Below, piece by piece: positions 18,407-26,037 of a DNA stretch of 64,000 bases. A model generated the notes under the pieces. That model worked only from the letters and a program-made list of their open reading frames with translations. It did not search any database and was not told the origin of the DNA. Where the stretch lies: NCBI GenBank assembly GCA_937981575.1, contig CALJNR010000012.1:1-64000 (forward strand), given 5' to 3'. The position numbers and the translations under genes are program-made. Source of the stretch: an uncultured Clostridia bacterium (GTDB lineage: Bacteria; Bacillota; Clostridia; Lachnospirales; Cellulosilyticaceae). Position 1 is the stretch's first letter; each line of letters begins with the position of its first letter.

Positions 18407-19342
18407 TTATAGTTTCTCTATGATTCTCAGCTTAGCACTTCTTGAGCGCGGATTACCTGATACTTCTTCTTCTGATGGCAAAATTGGCTTTTTAGTCAAA
18501 ACTTTAACTTGTTTCACTTTTTTACAAACACAAATCGGAAAGTTCTTTGAGCATGTACAAGGATCATCAAGCTTTTTAAATACATGTTTGACAAGCCTAT
18601 CCTCCAAGGAATGGAAAGTAATAACACAGAGCCTTCCTCCTTTATCTAGCTTCTCAACAATTCTAAGAAGTGTAGGTTCAATAATTTCTAGTTCACGGTT
18701 AACAGCAATTCTTATAGCTTGAAAAGTCCTTTTGGCTGGATGAGGTCCATCTTTTCTGGCTCCTTGCGGAACAGCATTTTTAATCACCTCTACCAGTTCA
18801 TAGGTTGTTTGAATCGGTTCTGTTTTTCTCCGATTTGCTATAAAGCTTGCTATACGCTTCGCCCACTTTTCTTCCCCATATTCTTTAATAATTTGATACA
18901 AATCATCTTCTGGCATTTCATTAACAACGTGATAGGCTGTATACTTATTTTCTTGATTCATTCTCATATCAAGCGGTGCATCATGCATATAGGAAAATCC
19001 TCTTAAGGGTTCGTCTAATTGATGAGAAGATACACCTAAATCAATGAGCATGCCGTCGATCTTATGAATCCCTAAGTTTTCTAAAATAGTATCTATATGT
19101 TCAAAGTTACTACTGACGATTGAAACTTTAGGCAAAACATCTTTAAGTCTCTCAGCAGAAACTGCCAAAGCATTTTTATCTTGATCAATCCCAATAAAAT
19201 GCCCTTGTGTTGAAAGATGCCTGCAGATTTCACTGGCATGTCCGGCACCACCCAATGTGCCATCTACGTATATCCCATCAGGTTTAATATTCAATCCTTC
19301 GATACACTCTCTGAATAGTACAGGTATATGTTCAAATTTCAT
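18407..19342 (-). CDS. rsmH: 16S rRNA (cytosine(1402)-N(4))-methyltransferase RsmH
   Basis: A 311-aa SAM-dependent methyltransferase (formerly MraW). The start HIPVLFRECIEGLNIKPDG, the SAM loop DGTLGGAGHA, and the later VITFHSLEDRLVK signature are all typical. It methylates N4 of C1402 in the decoding centre of 16S rRNA. It is second in the division cluster, 11 bases after mraZ. Confidence 0.96.
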   Translation of the reverse strand: MKFEHIPVLFRECIEGLNIKPDGIYVDGTLGGAGHASEICRHLSTQGHFIGIDQDKNALAVSAERLKDVLPKVSIVSSNFEHIDTILENLGIHKIDGMLIDLGVSSHQLDEPLRGFSYMHDAPLDMRMNQENKYTAYHVVNEMPEDDLYQIIKEYGEEKWAKRIASFIANRRKTEPIQTTYELVEVIKNAVPQGARKDGPHPAKRTFQAIRIAVNRELEIIEPTLLRIVEKLDKGGRLCVITFHSLEDRLVKHVFKKLDDPCTCSKNFPICVCKKVKQVKVLTKKPILPSEEEVSGNPRSRSAKLRIIEKL

Positions 19343-19353
19343 GGTTATCCCCT

Positions 19354-19782
19354 TTATATTCCTAATTCTTCCATCTGTTCAGCAATTAATTCAGCACTAA
19401 ATTCTTCTTCATTATAACTATTCCACTTATTGATACTCCAAACTTCTATTCTATTACTCATTCCTATAAATACTATGTCTTTTTCAATCTCAGAATATAC
19501 CCTTAAATGGTTAGGAATAAGTATTCTTCCCTGCTTATCTGTATTACATTCTGTCGCTCCTGATAAGAAAAAGCGGACAAACTTTCTTGCATTTGTATTA
19601 GTGAGAGGAAGTTGTTTGAGCTTTTGTTCAAAAAGGTTCCATTCGGACAAAGGATAAATGAATAGGCATCCATCTAATCCCTTCGTCAAAATAAAAATCT
19701 CCCCTAATTTTTCTCTGTATTTAGAAGGGACTATGACTCTTCCTTTTTCATCTAAGCTATGTTTATATTCCCCAATAAACAC
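19354..19782 (-). CDS. mraZ: Transcriptional regulator MraZ
   Basis: A 142-aa protein with two SpoVT/AbrB-like MraZ repeats ([20 protein letters not shown] and [20 protein letters not shown]). MraZ is known to regulate its own operon by binding short tandem repeats upstream. The start is a GTG at 19782 that is the last triplet of such a repeat. The preceding repeat supplies GGAGTG as ribosome site. It heads the mur-fts cluster. Confidence 0.95.
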   Translation of the reverse strand: MFIGEYKHSLDEKGRVIVPSKYREKLGEIFILTKGLDGCLFIYPLSEWNLFEQKLKQLPLTNTNARKFVRFFLSGATECNTDKQGRILIPNHLRVYSEIEKDIVFIGMSNRIEVWSINKWNSYNEEEFSAELIAEQMEELGI

Positions 19783-19819
19783 TCCACTTCACTCCACTTC
19801 TACCCACTTATCACCATTT
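19780..19819 (-). promoter_or_regulatory. MraZ-type tandem 10-bp repeats (probable autoregulatory operator)
   Basis: On the minus strand AAGTGGAGTG occurs twice (19790-19799 and 19780-19789). AAGTGGGTAG precedes them at 19800-19809 and a weaker AAATGGTGAT stands at 19810-19819. All four are in a strict 10-bp register. MraZ in other bacteria binds several GTGGG or GTGGAG-like repeats with this kind of period. The array lies just downstream of the promoter. The last copy contains the mraZ GTG start. Confidence 0.65.
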
Positions 19820-19825
19820 TCTTTT

Positions 19826-19854
19826 ATTTTATGCCTTTTCCACATAAAATTCAA
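19826..19854 (-). promoter_or_regulatory. Promoter of the mraZ/dcw operon
   Basis: TTGAAT (19849-19854) and TAAAAT (19826-19831) on the minus strand with exactly 17 bases between them, a good sigma-A promoter. The expected start of transcription falls at about 19819, the first base of the MraZ repeat array. Confidence 0.65.
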
Positions 19855-19902
19855 GTGAAATTTAAATAAATATTAAATAATTATTAAGTTCTGATTTCAG
19901 AG

Positions 19903-19940
19903 CAAAAAAAAGAACCAGCTTATACTTTGCTGGTTCTTTC
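19903..19940 (-). terminator. Terminator after the Spo0E-like gene
   Basis: Stem of 10 bp (19910-19919 with 19929-19938, AAGAACCAGC and its complement), followed on the minus strand by a run of eight U. It lies 15 bases after the stop of the small gene and separates it from the division cluster. Confidence 0.8.
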
Positions 19941-19952
19941 AATGGTTTTAGA

Positions 19953-20114
19953 TTAATTGCCGTTAAGGCTTCTATAATATTTAACTATTTCTTTATCTAA
20001 CTTTAAGCTTAATGTATAGATAGGTTTAGTATTATATCTCGATGAACCGGTTGTCCCTAGAAGTCTGTTTAAATTTTCCTGCATAAATAAGATATTCTTT
20101 TTCATCTCTTTCAT
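19953..20114 (-). CDS. Small Spo0E-like protein (53 aa)
   Basis: A 53-codon frame starting ATG AAA GAG ATG, preceded by AAGGGGG with a 7-base gap and followed by its own terminator. The second half reads YTLSLKLDKEIVKYYRSL, which fits the LSxxLDxxIxxYYR signature of the Spo0E family, with a first helix MQENLNRLL before it. Spo0E-like peptides remove phosphate from Spo0A~P and so restrain sporulation. The protein is short enough to be easily missed. The family call is by motif. A phosphatase function has not been shown and would need the aspartate of the LD pair. Confidence 0.7.
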   Translation of the reverse strand: MKEMKKNILFMQENLNRLLGTTGSSRYNTKPIYTLSLKLDKEIVKYYRSLNGN

Positions 20115-20224
20115 ATCATATCCCCCTTAAAAAATAAAGCAAAAACAAATATATTATCTCTATATTCAGTATTATAATATCTTATTTGGAAAAAATCAAC
20201 AATTATTCTCATTTTTTGGATAAA

Positions 20225-21076
20225 TTATTCTTGATTATTAGGCTTTCGACATATAAAAATACCAATTATTCCCAAGATTATCGATAAAATGGCAACAACT
20301 TGTGATATAGGAATCTGTGTACTGCCTAATAATAGTTGATCGGTTCTTAATCCTTCAATCCAAAAACGTCCGATTCCATAACCTATGAGATAAAGCATAA
20401 AGATTTCTCCGGAAAACTTACGACGTTTTCTATAAACAAGCAATAAAACTAATAAAACAGCATTCCATAGAGATTCATAAAAAAATGTTGGGTGAACCTG
20501 TATATATTCTGCCCCAAAAGCAGTCTGTACATGTTCTAATATATTCTGCGATAATGGCCATTTGGCTTCACTTTTTAGAATTCTCATAGCAAATAAATTA
20601 TTTGTATAGTCCCCGAAGGCTTCTTTATTGACAAAATTGCCATAACGGCCAATAGCCTGTCCTAATAAAAGGCCATAGGAGGCGATATCAGCAAAAGACC
20701 AAAAATCAACTTTTTTCTTTTTAGTATAAATGAGTGCTACAATAGCCGATGCAATAACTGCACCATATATAGCGATTCCCCCTTCTCTGATATTAAAAAT
20801 ATGAGCTGGATTCTCTCTATAATAATCGAAGTTAAAAACAACATAATAAAGTCTTGCTCCTAACAGAGCAAAAATAATATCATATAAGATAAAATCAATA
20901 AAAATATCAGGATGCAGTCCTTCTTTTTTCGCAATATAACTTGCAAGAACCGTTCCAAGTATAATCCCTGTCGTCAGTATAATCCCATACCAGTAAACAG
21001 AAATTCCAAAGATCTGGAAAGCAACAGAATTAATATTAAAAAATAGATTGAGATTTGGAAAATATATATTTGGCAT
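20225..21076 (-). CDS. lgt: Phosphatidylglycerol:prolipoprotein diacylglyceryl transferase Lgt
   Basis: A 283-aa membrane protein with about seven membrane segments. The Lgt signature (GQAIGRYGNFVNKEAFG) is at about 142-158, and further conserved parts are EGGIAIYGA and GRFWIEGLRTD. Lgt puts diacylglycerol on the lipobox cysteine of prelipoproteins. It is a single gene here, between a small sporulation peptide and a divergent small membrane peptide. Confidence 0.93.
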   Translation of the reverse strand: MPNIYFPNLNLFFNINSVAFQIFGISVYWYGIILTTGIILGTVLASYIAKKEGLHPDIFIDFILYDIIFALLGARLYYVVFNFDYYRENPAHIFNIREGGIAIYGAVIASAIVALIYTKKKKVDFWSFADIASYGLLLGQAIGRYGNFVNKEAFGDYTNNLFAMRILKSEAKWPLSQNILEHVQTAFGAEYIQVHPTFFYESLWNAVLLVLLLVYRKRRKFSGEIFMLYLIGYGIGRFWIEGLRTDQLLLGSTQIPISQVVAILSIILGIIGIFICRKPNNQE

Positions 21077-21223
21077 AAAACTCCTCCTTTTATCCTAATA
21101 TTATATTGTATTTATCCGGAGATGTAAATGTCTGCATAACTAAAGGATCTTCATAAATAAAGAATAAATACATCATGTTTTATTTATAATAATGGTGTAG
21201 CATTCACCTAAGGAGGTTAGATA

Positions 21224-21391
21224 ATGATCCCAAAATACAGACACTACCGCGTTGTATCAAGAAATAAAAATGATTCTGTAAAACCTATTTTATCTATTCA
21301 TGAAGAAAATATCATGATGCTCTCATCTTTGGCCTTTATGATTTGGATTTTTGGTATGCTTGTCGGCTATATATTATCGCATAATAAATAA
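21224..21391 (+). CDS. Small single-pass membrane protein, unknown function (55 aa)
   Basis: A 55-codon frame from ATG at 21224 to TAA at 21391, preceded by a perfect AGGAGG at 21211-21216 with a 7-base gap. The N-terminal half is basic and polar (MIPKYRHYRVVSRNKND). The C-terminal half is one hydrophobic helix (MMLSSLAFMIWIFGMLVGYI). I do not recognise the family. The strong ribosome site and the coding-like composition support a real gene. Its last eight codons form one arm of a perfect 31-bp palindrome. Confidence 0.65.
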   Translation: MIPKYRHYRVVSRNKNDSVKPILSIHEENIMMLSSLAFMIWIFGMLVGYILSHNK

Positions 21392-21435
21392 AACTGCATT
21401 TTATTGCAGTTTTATTTATTATGCGATAATATATA
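21368..21435. repeat. Perfect 31-bp inverted repeat overlapping the end of the small membrane gene
   Basis: Bases 21368-21398 are the exact reverse complement of 21405-21435, with a 6-base loop. The inner part (AAAACTGCA, loop, TGCAGTTTT) looks like a terminator core. The outer part is far longer than terminators need and reaches into the coding sequence. It may be a bidirectional terminator for this gene, or the trace of an inverted duplication. Confidence 0.85.
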
Positions 21436-21484
21436 TAATGTATGAATTAATGATGAAATCATACATACAATTACTGATGATATA

Positions 21485-21587
21485 GATTTCACAGTTTAAA
21501 TTTCAACTTATTCACAAGTTATTTACTGTGAAATCATTTGGAGAAACAACACTAAGTAAATGAATAAGTTAAAATTTATTGTTTCTC
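21485..21587. repeat. Two adjacent hairpins with complementary loops, upstream of ychF
   Basis: Hairpin one pairs 21485-21495 with 21525-21535 (GATTTCACAGT, perfect). Hairpin two pairs 21541-21549 with 21579-21587 (GAGAAACAA, perfect). The loop of the first contains 21497-21514 and the loop of the second contains 21561-21578. These two loop segments are complementary at 17 of 18 positions. The order is A-B-A'-C-B'-C'. Another 8-bp stem lies at 21438-21445/21459-21466. The function is unknown. Confidence 0.7.
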
Positions 21588-21628
21588 TATAATACTATGC
21601 AGTATAGATTTAAGGAAGGATGAATTAT

Positions 21629-22723
21629 ATGAAACTTGGAATCGTTGGGCTTCCTAACGTTGGAAAAAGTACTTTATTTAATGCACTTACAAAAGCAGGT
21701 GCTGAATCTGCTAACTACCCCTTCTGTACTATCGAACCAAATGTGGGCGTAGTGGCTGTTCCGGATGAAAGACTCGGAGTACTCGAAAAAATGTATAACT
21801 CTCAAAAAGTAGTTCCCGCTATCGTAGAATTTGTTGATATAGCAGGTCTTATCAAAGGTGCAAGTAAAGGAGAAGGATTGGGTAATCAATTTTTGTCTCA
21901 TATTCGAGAGGTTGATGCTATTGTTCAGGTCGTAAGATGTTTTGAAAACGAAAATATTGTTCATGTCGACAAAACAGTTGATCCTATTCGTGATATCGAA
22001 ACTATAAATCTAGAACTTATATTTGCGGATATGGAAGTGCTCGAACGCAGGATTGCCAAAACAGCCAAAACAGCTAAATCTGATAAAACTGCAGCCCAGG
22101 AACTTGAAATTCTGCAAAATATCTATAAAGTTCTAGAAGAAGGGAATCCTGCAAGAGTTCTTGTGGGCTCTGATGCTGACTCAGATTTATTTATTCAATC
22201 ATTAGGCCTTATTACAACTAAACCCGTTTTATATGCTGCAAACATTTCTGAAGAAGATCTTATCGGTCAAGTTGAAAATGAGTATGTAAAAAAAGTTCGT
22301 GAATTTGCTGCGAGCGAAGGTGCTGAAGCTTTTGTTATATGTGCACAGATTGAGCAGGAACTGTCCGAGCTTCCGGATGATGAAAAAGAACTTTTCCTGC
22401 AGGACTTAAATATTTCTTCCACAGGTTTTGACAGACTTATTGCTGCAAGTTATAAGCTTTTAGGACTGATCAGCTATTTAACAGCCGGCCCACAAGAAGT
22501 AAGAGCTTGGACGATTACCGTTGGTACAAAAGCACCGGAAGCAGCTGGTAAAATTCATTCAGATTTCGAAAGAGGTTTTATTCGTGCTGAAATTGTTAAC
22601 TTTGATGACTTAGTTCATTCTGGTTCTTATTCCGCCGCTAAAGAAAAAGGCCTTGTACGCTTAGAAGGTAAAGAATATGTTGTAAAAGATGGAGATATTA
22701 TTCTTTTTAGATTTAATGTTTAG
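21629..22723 (+). CDS. ychF: Redox-regulated ATPase/GTPase YchF
   Basis: A 364-aa Obg-related P-loop protein. G1 is GLPNVGKST at 7-15, followed by an N-terminal nucleotide domain, a coiled-coil insert and a C-terminal TGS domain (TAGPQEVRAWTITVGTKAPE, then YVVKDGDIILFRFNV). YchF binds ribosomes and prefers ATP in characterised cases. An ATG at 21620 is also in frame but directly touches the AAGGAAGG ribosome site. The ATG at 21629 has proper spacing and gives the usual MKLGIVGLPNVG start. Confidence 0.95.
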   Translation: MKLGIVGLPNVGKSTLFNALTKAGAESANYPFCTIEPNVGVVAVPDERLGVLEKMYNSQKVVPAIVEFVDIAGLIKGASKGEGLGNQFLSHIREVDAIVQVVRCFENENIVHVDKTVDPIRDIETINLELIFADMEVLERRIAKTAKTAKSDKTAAQELEILQNIYKVLEEGNPARVLVGSDADSDLFIQSLGLITTKPVLYAANISEEDLIGQVENEYVKKVREFAASEGAEAFVICAQIEQELSELPDDEKELFLQDLNISSTGFDRLIAASYKLLGLISYLTAGPQEVRAWTITVGTKAPEAAGKIHSDFERGFIRAEIVNFDDLVHSGSYSAAKEKGLVRLEGKEYVVKDGDIILFRFNV

Positions 22724-22751
22724 TCTGTCTGATTTGAATAGGAATACAATT

Positions 22752-22803
22752 GCTATAAAAAAACCTTTAAACCCAGACGGCTTAAAGGTTTTTTTTTATA
22801 GCA
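22752..22803 (+). terminator. Terminator after ychF
   Basis: Long stem: an A-rich arm ending AACCTTTAA and its complement TTAAAGGTT around a short loop, continued by A- and T-runs and by GCTATA/TATAGC at the base. A run of nine T follows the core on the plus strand. Confidence 0.85.
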
Positions 22804-22919
22804 GCTTATTTTAACCACTCCCCCAAGTATCTATCGTTTTAATTGAAAAAATTACATAGCATAAAACTTGTTCTAATAAACAAAAATAAGATTAGCACAT
22901 CAAAAAGGAGGCATTTAAA

Positions 22920-23111
22920 ATGCATTTAGAGACTAGAGATACCCTTATGAAAAAAATGCTCGACGCACAAGAAAATGTTCGAGACTTTGAATCCATTTCT
23001 AAACGTATTGATGATGAAGAGGTTATCAGTGCATTTAAAGAATTTGCGGAACAATCTGGACACCAAGCGAGAAGATTAAAAGAACTTCTTAGTAAATACG
23101 AGCATAAATAA
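22920..23111 (+). CDS. Small helical protein of unknown function (63 aa)
   Basis: A 63-aa charged protein with a good AGGAGG site 7 bases before its ATG. It appears to form two long helices (TRDTLMKKMLDAQENVRDFE and AFKEFAEQSGHQARRLKELL). The spacing of E, H and E residues recalls a half-size ferritin-like or rubrerythrin-like bundle, but this is only a resemblance and no metal site is proven. It is a single-gene unit with its own terminator, convergent with gerW. Confidence 0.7.
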   Translation: MHLETRDTLMKKMLDAQENVRDFESISKRIDDEEVISAFKEFAEQSGHQARRLKELLSKYEHK

Positions 23112-23112
23112 A

Positions 23113-23146
23113 AAAATACGAGCATGGATAACCATGCTCGTATTTT
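23113..23146. terminator. Bidirectional terminator between the 63-aa gene and gerW
   Basis: Perfect 15-bp inverted repeat (23113-23127 with 23132-23146) and a 4-base loop, flanked by A and T runs, between convergent genes. One arm repeats the ATACGAGCAT that ends the upstream gene. Confidence 0.8.
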
Positions 23147-23149
23147 ACG

Positions 23150-23608
23150 TTATTCTTCCATTTTATGATATTCGCTTGCTGTTTCTTTCTTTTCTTTATC
23201 TTTAGATTCACTTGAATCATTAGTAAACTTTGCTACAAAATCTGGAACCTTTGAAATAAGCCCTGGAATCATATCTATAAGCTTAGTAATACTGTCTTGT
23301 CCTTTTATACTAATAAGCTGAGTTGTTCCATTTTGAATGACTAATATAGCACTAGGTGTAATCTTAGCACCAAGTCCGCCTGCCCCTGCATCGGTTTCTC
23401 CATCTACTCTTTTTTCTTTCTCTTTATTTCTTTCTGTAAACTTTGAACTGATTGTTGTTCCGCTTGCCACCCCAAAGCTGACATCTACTAGCGGTACTAG
23501 AATTGTATTATCAATATGGATCGGCTCGCCTACAACGGTTTTAGTCGTGATAAAATTTTCTAATTTCCCAATTAATGAATCAAAGTTTTGGTTAAGATTT
23601 CCATTCAT
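23150..23608 (-). CDS. GerW/YtfJ family sporulation protein
   Basis: A 152-aa protein with the family core: an N-terminal helix (FDSLIGKLENFITTKTVVGE), VDVSFGVASG, then GAGGLGAKITPSAILVIQNG. YtfJ (GerW) of Bacillus is made in the forespore and is needed for normal germination. The C-terminal tail is charged and variable. It is followed upstream in the operon by a DUF2953 gene, the same pairing as ytfI-ytfJ in Bacillus. Confidence 0.9.
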   Translation of the reverse strand: MNGNLNQNFDSLIGKLENFITTKTVVGEPIHIDNTILVPLVDVSFGVASGTTISSKFTERNKEKEKRVDGETDAGAGGLGAKITPSAILVIQNGTTQLISIKGQDSITKLIDMIPGLISKVPDFVAKFTNDSSESKDKEKKETASEYHKMEE

Positions 23609-23609
23609 A

Positions 23610-24356
23610 TCAATTTTCCTTTCTCCTTTTAAGTAGTATGTTAATATACTCTCTTGTTTCTTTATTCATTATAAAAATCACAGCAATTTTAATCAATGTG
23701 ACAAGATTAAACTTCCCTCTTGCATAAATATCTCCCCACACACCACTTCTGCTAAAATCTCCTTTTATCATACCATATCTGTAATACCAAGGATATAAAA
23801 GCGTCAGCTGAGCAACTAATTCTCCTGTATCTGAGGGATCTTCTTTCCCAATAATCAATGTAAAAAAAACTTTATACGGCTTAATTCTCTGAAAAACTTC
23901 TTTTAACGCCTTAAGTGTACTTTTAATAAAATGTTTAAACCCTTCATCTGCCAAAAGATCTTTTATAGTATTCCATTTTTTTTCTATAGCATGTCTCGTT
24001 ATTTTTCTGTGCGTCTTATCCTCAACGACTTCCTTAGATAAGTGTTTTATACTTTGCTCCTTGGCTTCTATTTTTTCCTCTGCCTTTTCTTTAAACCCAT
24101 CTGTATACTGGCGATAAACATTAAAGCCTAAAATTTTTATTTTATTATCTTGTTTTTCATCTTTATAAATAAACTGAGCATCTATTATTTTAAGCAAATG
24201 AATTTTAAAGTGATAATATTCTTTTTCATATTTTTCATAAAAGCAATCATATTTAATAGGGGCTAAAACCAATACCAAAAGCGTAAAAACTAGACATAAA
24301 AATATAAGCAGTATAATTAGTAGGCTTACCTTTATTATTAGCCATAAAATACTCAT
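23610..24356 (-). CDS. DUF2953 domain-containing membrane protein
   Basis: A 248-aa protein with one strong N-terminal membrane segment (about 8-32) and a mostly cytoplasmic or external domain ending FTLIIGKEDPSDTGELVAQL. That segment plus the pairing with gerW (1-base gap) fits DUF2953/YtfI. The middle (about 85-125) is highly charged. The molecular function is not known. Co-occurrence with gerW suggests a sporulation or germination role. Confidence 0.8.
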   Translation of the reverse strand: MSILWLIIKVSLLIILLIFLCLVFTLLVLVLAPIKYDCFYEKYEKEYYHFKIHLLKIIDAQFIYKDEKQDNKIKILGFNVYRQYTDGFKEKAEEKIEAKEQSIKHLSKEVVEDKTHRKITRHAIEKKWNTIKDLLADEGFKHFIKSTLKALKEVFQRIKPYKVFFTLIIGKEDPSDTGELVAQLTLLYPWYYRYGMIKGDFSRSGVWGDIYARGKFNLVTLIKIAVIFIMNKETREYINILLKRRKEN

Positions 24357-24371
24357 TATGCACCTCTTTTA

Positions 24372-24665
24372 TCAGGTTTTTATAGCATCATAACTTATCG
24401 TACGCAAATTATAAAGCTGATTGATTAAAACACCTACGTGTTTGATTGCTGCTTCTTTAGATTGTGTTACTGCAACTAAATAACAGGCATTATACTGTGA
24501 AGTTAAATATTGGCTCTCAATAATGTCAAACAGATTAGGATGCTGCGAAGATGTACAGACTAGATAAACTTGATCTTTACACTTATTTTGCATCTTAAGC
24601 TGCATTTTTTTAAGTCGATTAAACTTTGTTCCTTTTTCAATCCATAAATATTTTGATATTTTCAT
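24372..24665 (-). CDS. Unknown protein (97 aa)
   Basis: A 97-aa protein starting at the ATG at 24665 (MKISKYLWIEKG). An upstream in-frame TTG touches the AAGGG site, so I rejected it. The N-terminal third is very basic. The rest has a hydrophobic core (QVYLVCTSSQHPNLFDIIES, AAIKHVGVLINQLYNL) and is probably a small alpha/beta domain. I do not recognise a family. It lies 15 bases before the DUF2953 gene, is probably the first gene of the gerW transcript, and is divergent from mscS. Confidence 0.6.
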   Translation of the reverse strand: MKISKYLWIEKGTKFNRLKKMQLKMQNKCKDQVYLVCTSSQHPNLFDIIESQYLTSQYNACYLVAVTQSKEAAIKHVGVLINQLYNLRTISYDAIKT

Positions 24666-24821
24666 TAGAAACAACCCTTATATGTTTACTTTTTTATAAT
24701 ATTTACTTTAACTTTCTATATTATACCATATATTTTGTATTTTTGACTATAAATACCTTTAAAATATGGTCCAACCTCATTATAATAATAAGAGCCGAAA
24801 CTTATATTCTGGAGGTACCTT

Positions 24822-25943
24822 ATGCATGCTATTTATTATATCGCCAAAAGCTCCTTTTACATGAGAATACTCGCAGCTTTTGCATTAATCATTTTATTTT
24901 ATATTCTTAAAAAAACAATTATAAAACTTATTCTTCGCTTATTTTCAAAAATAAAATTCAAAAATTATAGCTTGGACTATAAACTAACTGACGCACTGGG
25001 GAAACCGCTGGATTACTTTTGGACCTATACAGGCTTATACCTTGCCATTTGTATTTCTCCATTTGTAACCTACACCTTTATCCCTAATTCTATGTTATGG
25101 TTTATAGATAGTTATGTTTCTTTGGCTGTTATTCCTTTTTCTTCTTTAACTAAACTTTATACCGTTTTTGCTGTTATTATCTGCACTTGGGGAATATACA
25201 ATTTAGAATTTGTTTATGAAGAATTCTTCACCCAGCTTAACACCAATTTTTCATTAACTGATAATACCCTGCTTATACGATTCAGTGCAAAAATTATAAG
25301 ATTTTTTACAGTTATAGTTGGCATTTTTATTGTATTATCTCTTTTTATTAAAGATATCGCAGGTATTGTAACGGGAGTAGGGCTTGGCAGTGTTGCTTTT
25401 GCTTTTGTCACGAAAGATGCCCTATCAAATATTTTATCCGGGGCATTGCTTATGATTGATAAACCATTTGTTATCGGCGATTGGATACAGGTTGATGACT
25501 TAGAAGGGACTGTAGAAGATATTAGTTTCCGCAGCACACGTATCAGGACCTTTACACAAGGCGTTGTCATGATTCCTAATTCTAAAGTAAGCAGTGAAAA
25601 CATTATCAATTGGTCAAAAATGCAGAAAAGACGTGTCAAATTTGATTTGTTATTAGATTATCATACCCCGATCTCTAAAATTCATACTTGCATGGATAAA
25701 ATAAAATGCCTGTTAGCGAGCCATCCATCTATCGAAGATGGAAGCTTTATTGTCAGATTAGAAAGCATAGGAATCTATGCTTTACAGATCCAAATTATCT
25801 ATTTTTCCCTTGAAGTCGAATACAGCAGATTCCTTGAAATCAAAGAATCTGCAAATCTTCAAATGCTTGACATGTTCGCACAAGAAGAAGTTAAATTTGC
25901 ATTTCCAACTCAAACAGTTATTACACATCAAGCTAACCTATAA
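24822..25943 (+). CDS. MscS-family mechanosensitive ion channel
   Basis: A 373-aa membrane protein with about five membrane segments and the MscS pore and beta domain: GVGLGSVAFAFVTKDALSNI, then SGALLMIDKPFVIGDWIQVD and VVMIPNSKVSSENIINWS. MscS-type channels release solutes after osmotic downshock. The start at 24822 follows GGAGG with a 6-base gap. It is a single gene, with a terminator after it. Confidence 0.93.
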   Translation: MHAIYYIAKSSFYMRILAAFALIILFYILKKTIIKLILRLFSKIKFKNYSLDYKLTDALGKPLDYFWTYTGLYLAICISPFVTYTFIPNSMLWFIDSYVSLAVIPFSSLTKLYTVFAVIICTWGIYNLEFVYEEFFTQLNTNFSLTDNTLLIRFSAKIIRFFTVIVGIFIVLSLFIKDIAGIVTGVGLGSVAFAFVTKDALSNILSGALLMIDKPFVIGDWIQVDDLEGTVEDISFRSTRIRTFTQGVVMIPNSKVSSENIINWSKMQKRRVKFDLLLDYHTPISKIHTCMDKIKCLLASHPSIEDGSFIVRLESIGIYALQIQIIYFSLEVEYSRFLEIKESANLQMLDMFAQEEVKFAFPTQTVITHQANL

Positions 25944-25951
25944 TATATGCT

Positions 25952-25993
25952 AAGAAGTGCCGCATTTTCTGCAAACTGCAGGCGGCACTTCTT
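25952..25993 (+). terminator. Terminator after mscS
   Basis: 12-bp stem AAGAAGTGCCGC (25952-25963) with its complement (25982-25993). The loop holds a nested CTGCA/TGCAG. The T-tract is short (TTCTTTCT), so efficiency is uncertain. Confidence 0.65.
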
Positions 25994-26037
25994 TCTATCA
26001 AACCCTTCTCACTTTTTACTATTAAAACATTATAAAA

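Noticed and set aside
15798-19782. Duplicate spoVD/PBP genes as a recent tandem duplication
   Set aside because: The two PBPs differ in length, PASTA number and motifs, and tandem division PBP plus SpoVD is the usual order in Bacillus and Clostridia.
21620-21628. ATG at 21620 as ychF start
   Set aside because: It touches the ribosome site. The next ATG at 21629 gives the conserved MKLGIVGLPNVG.
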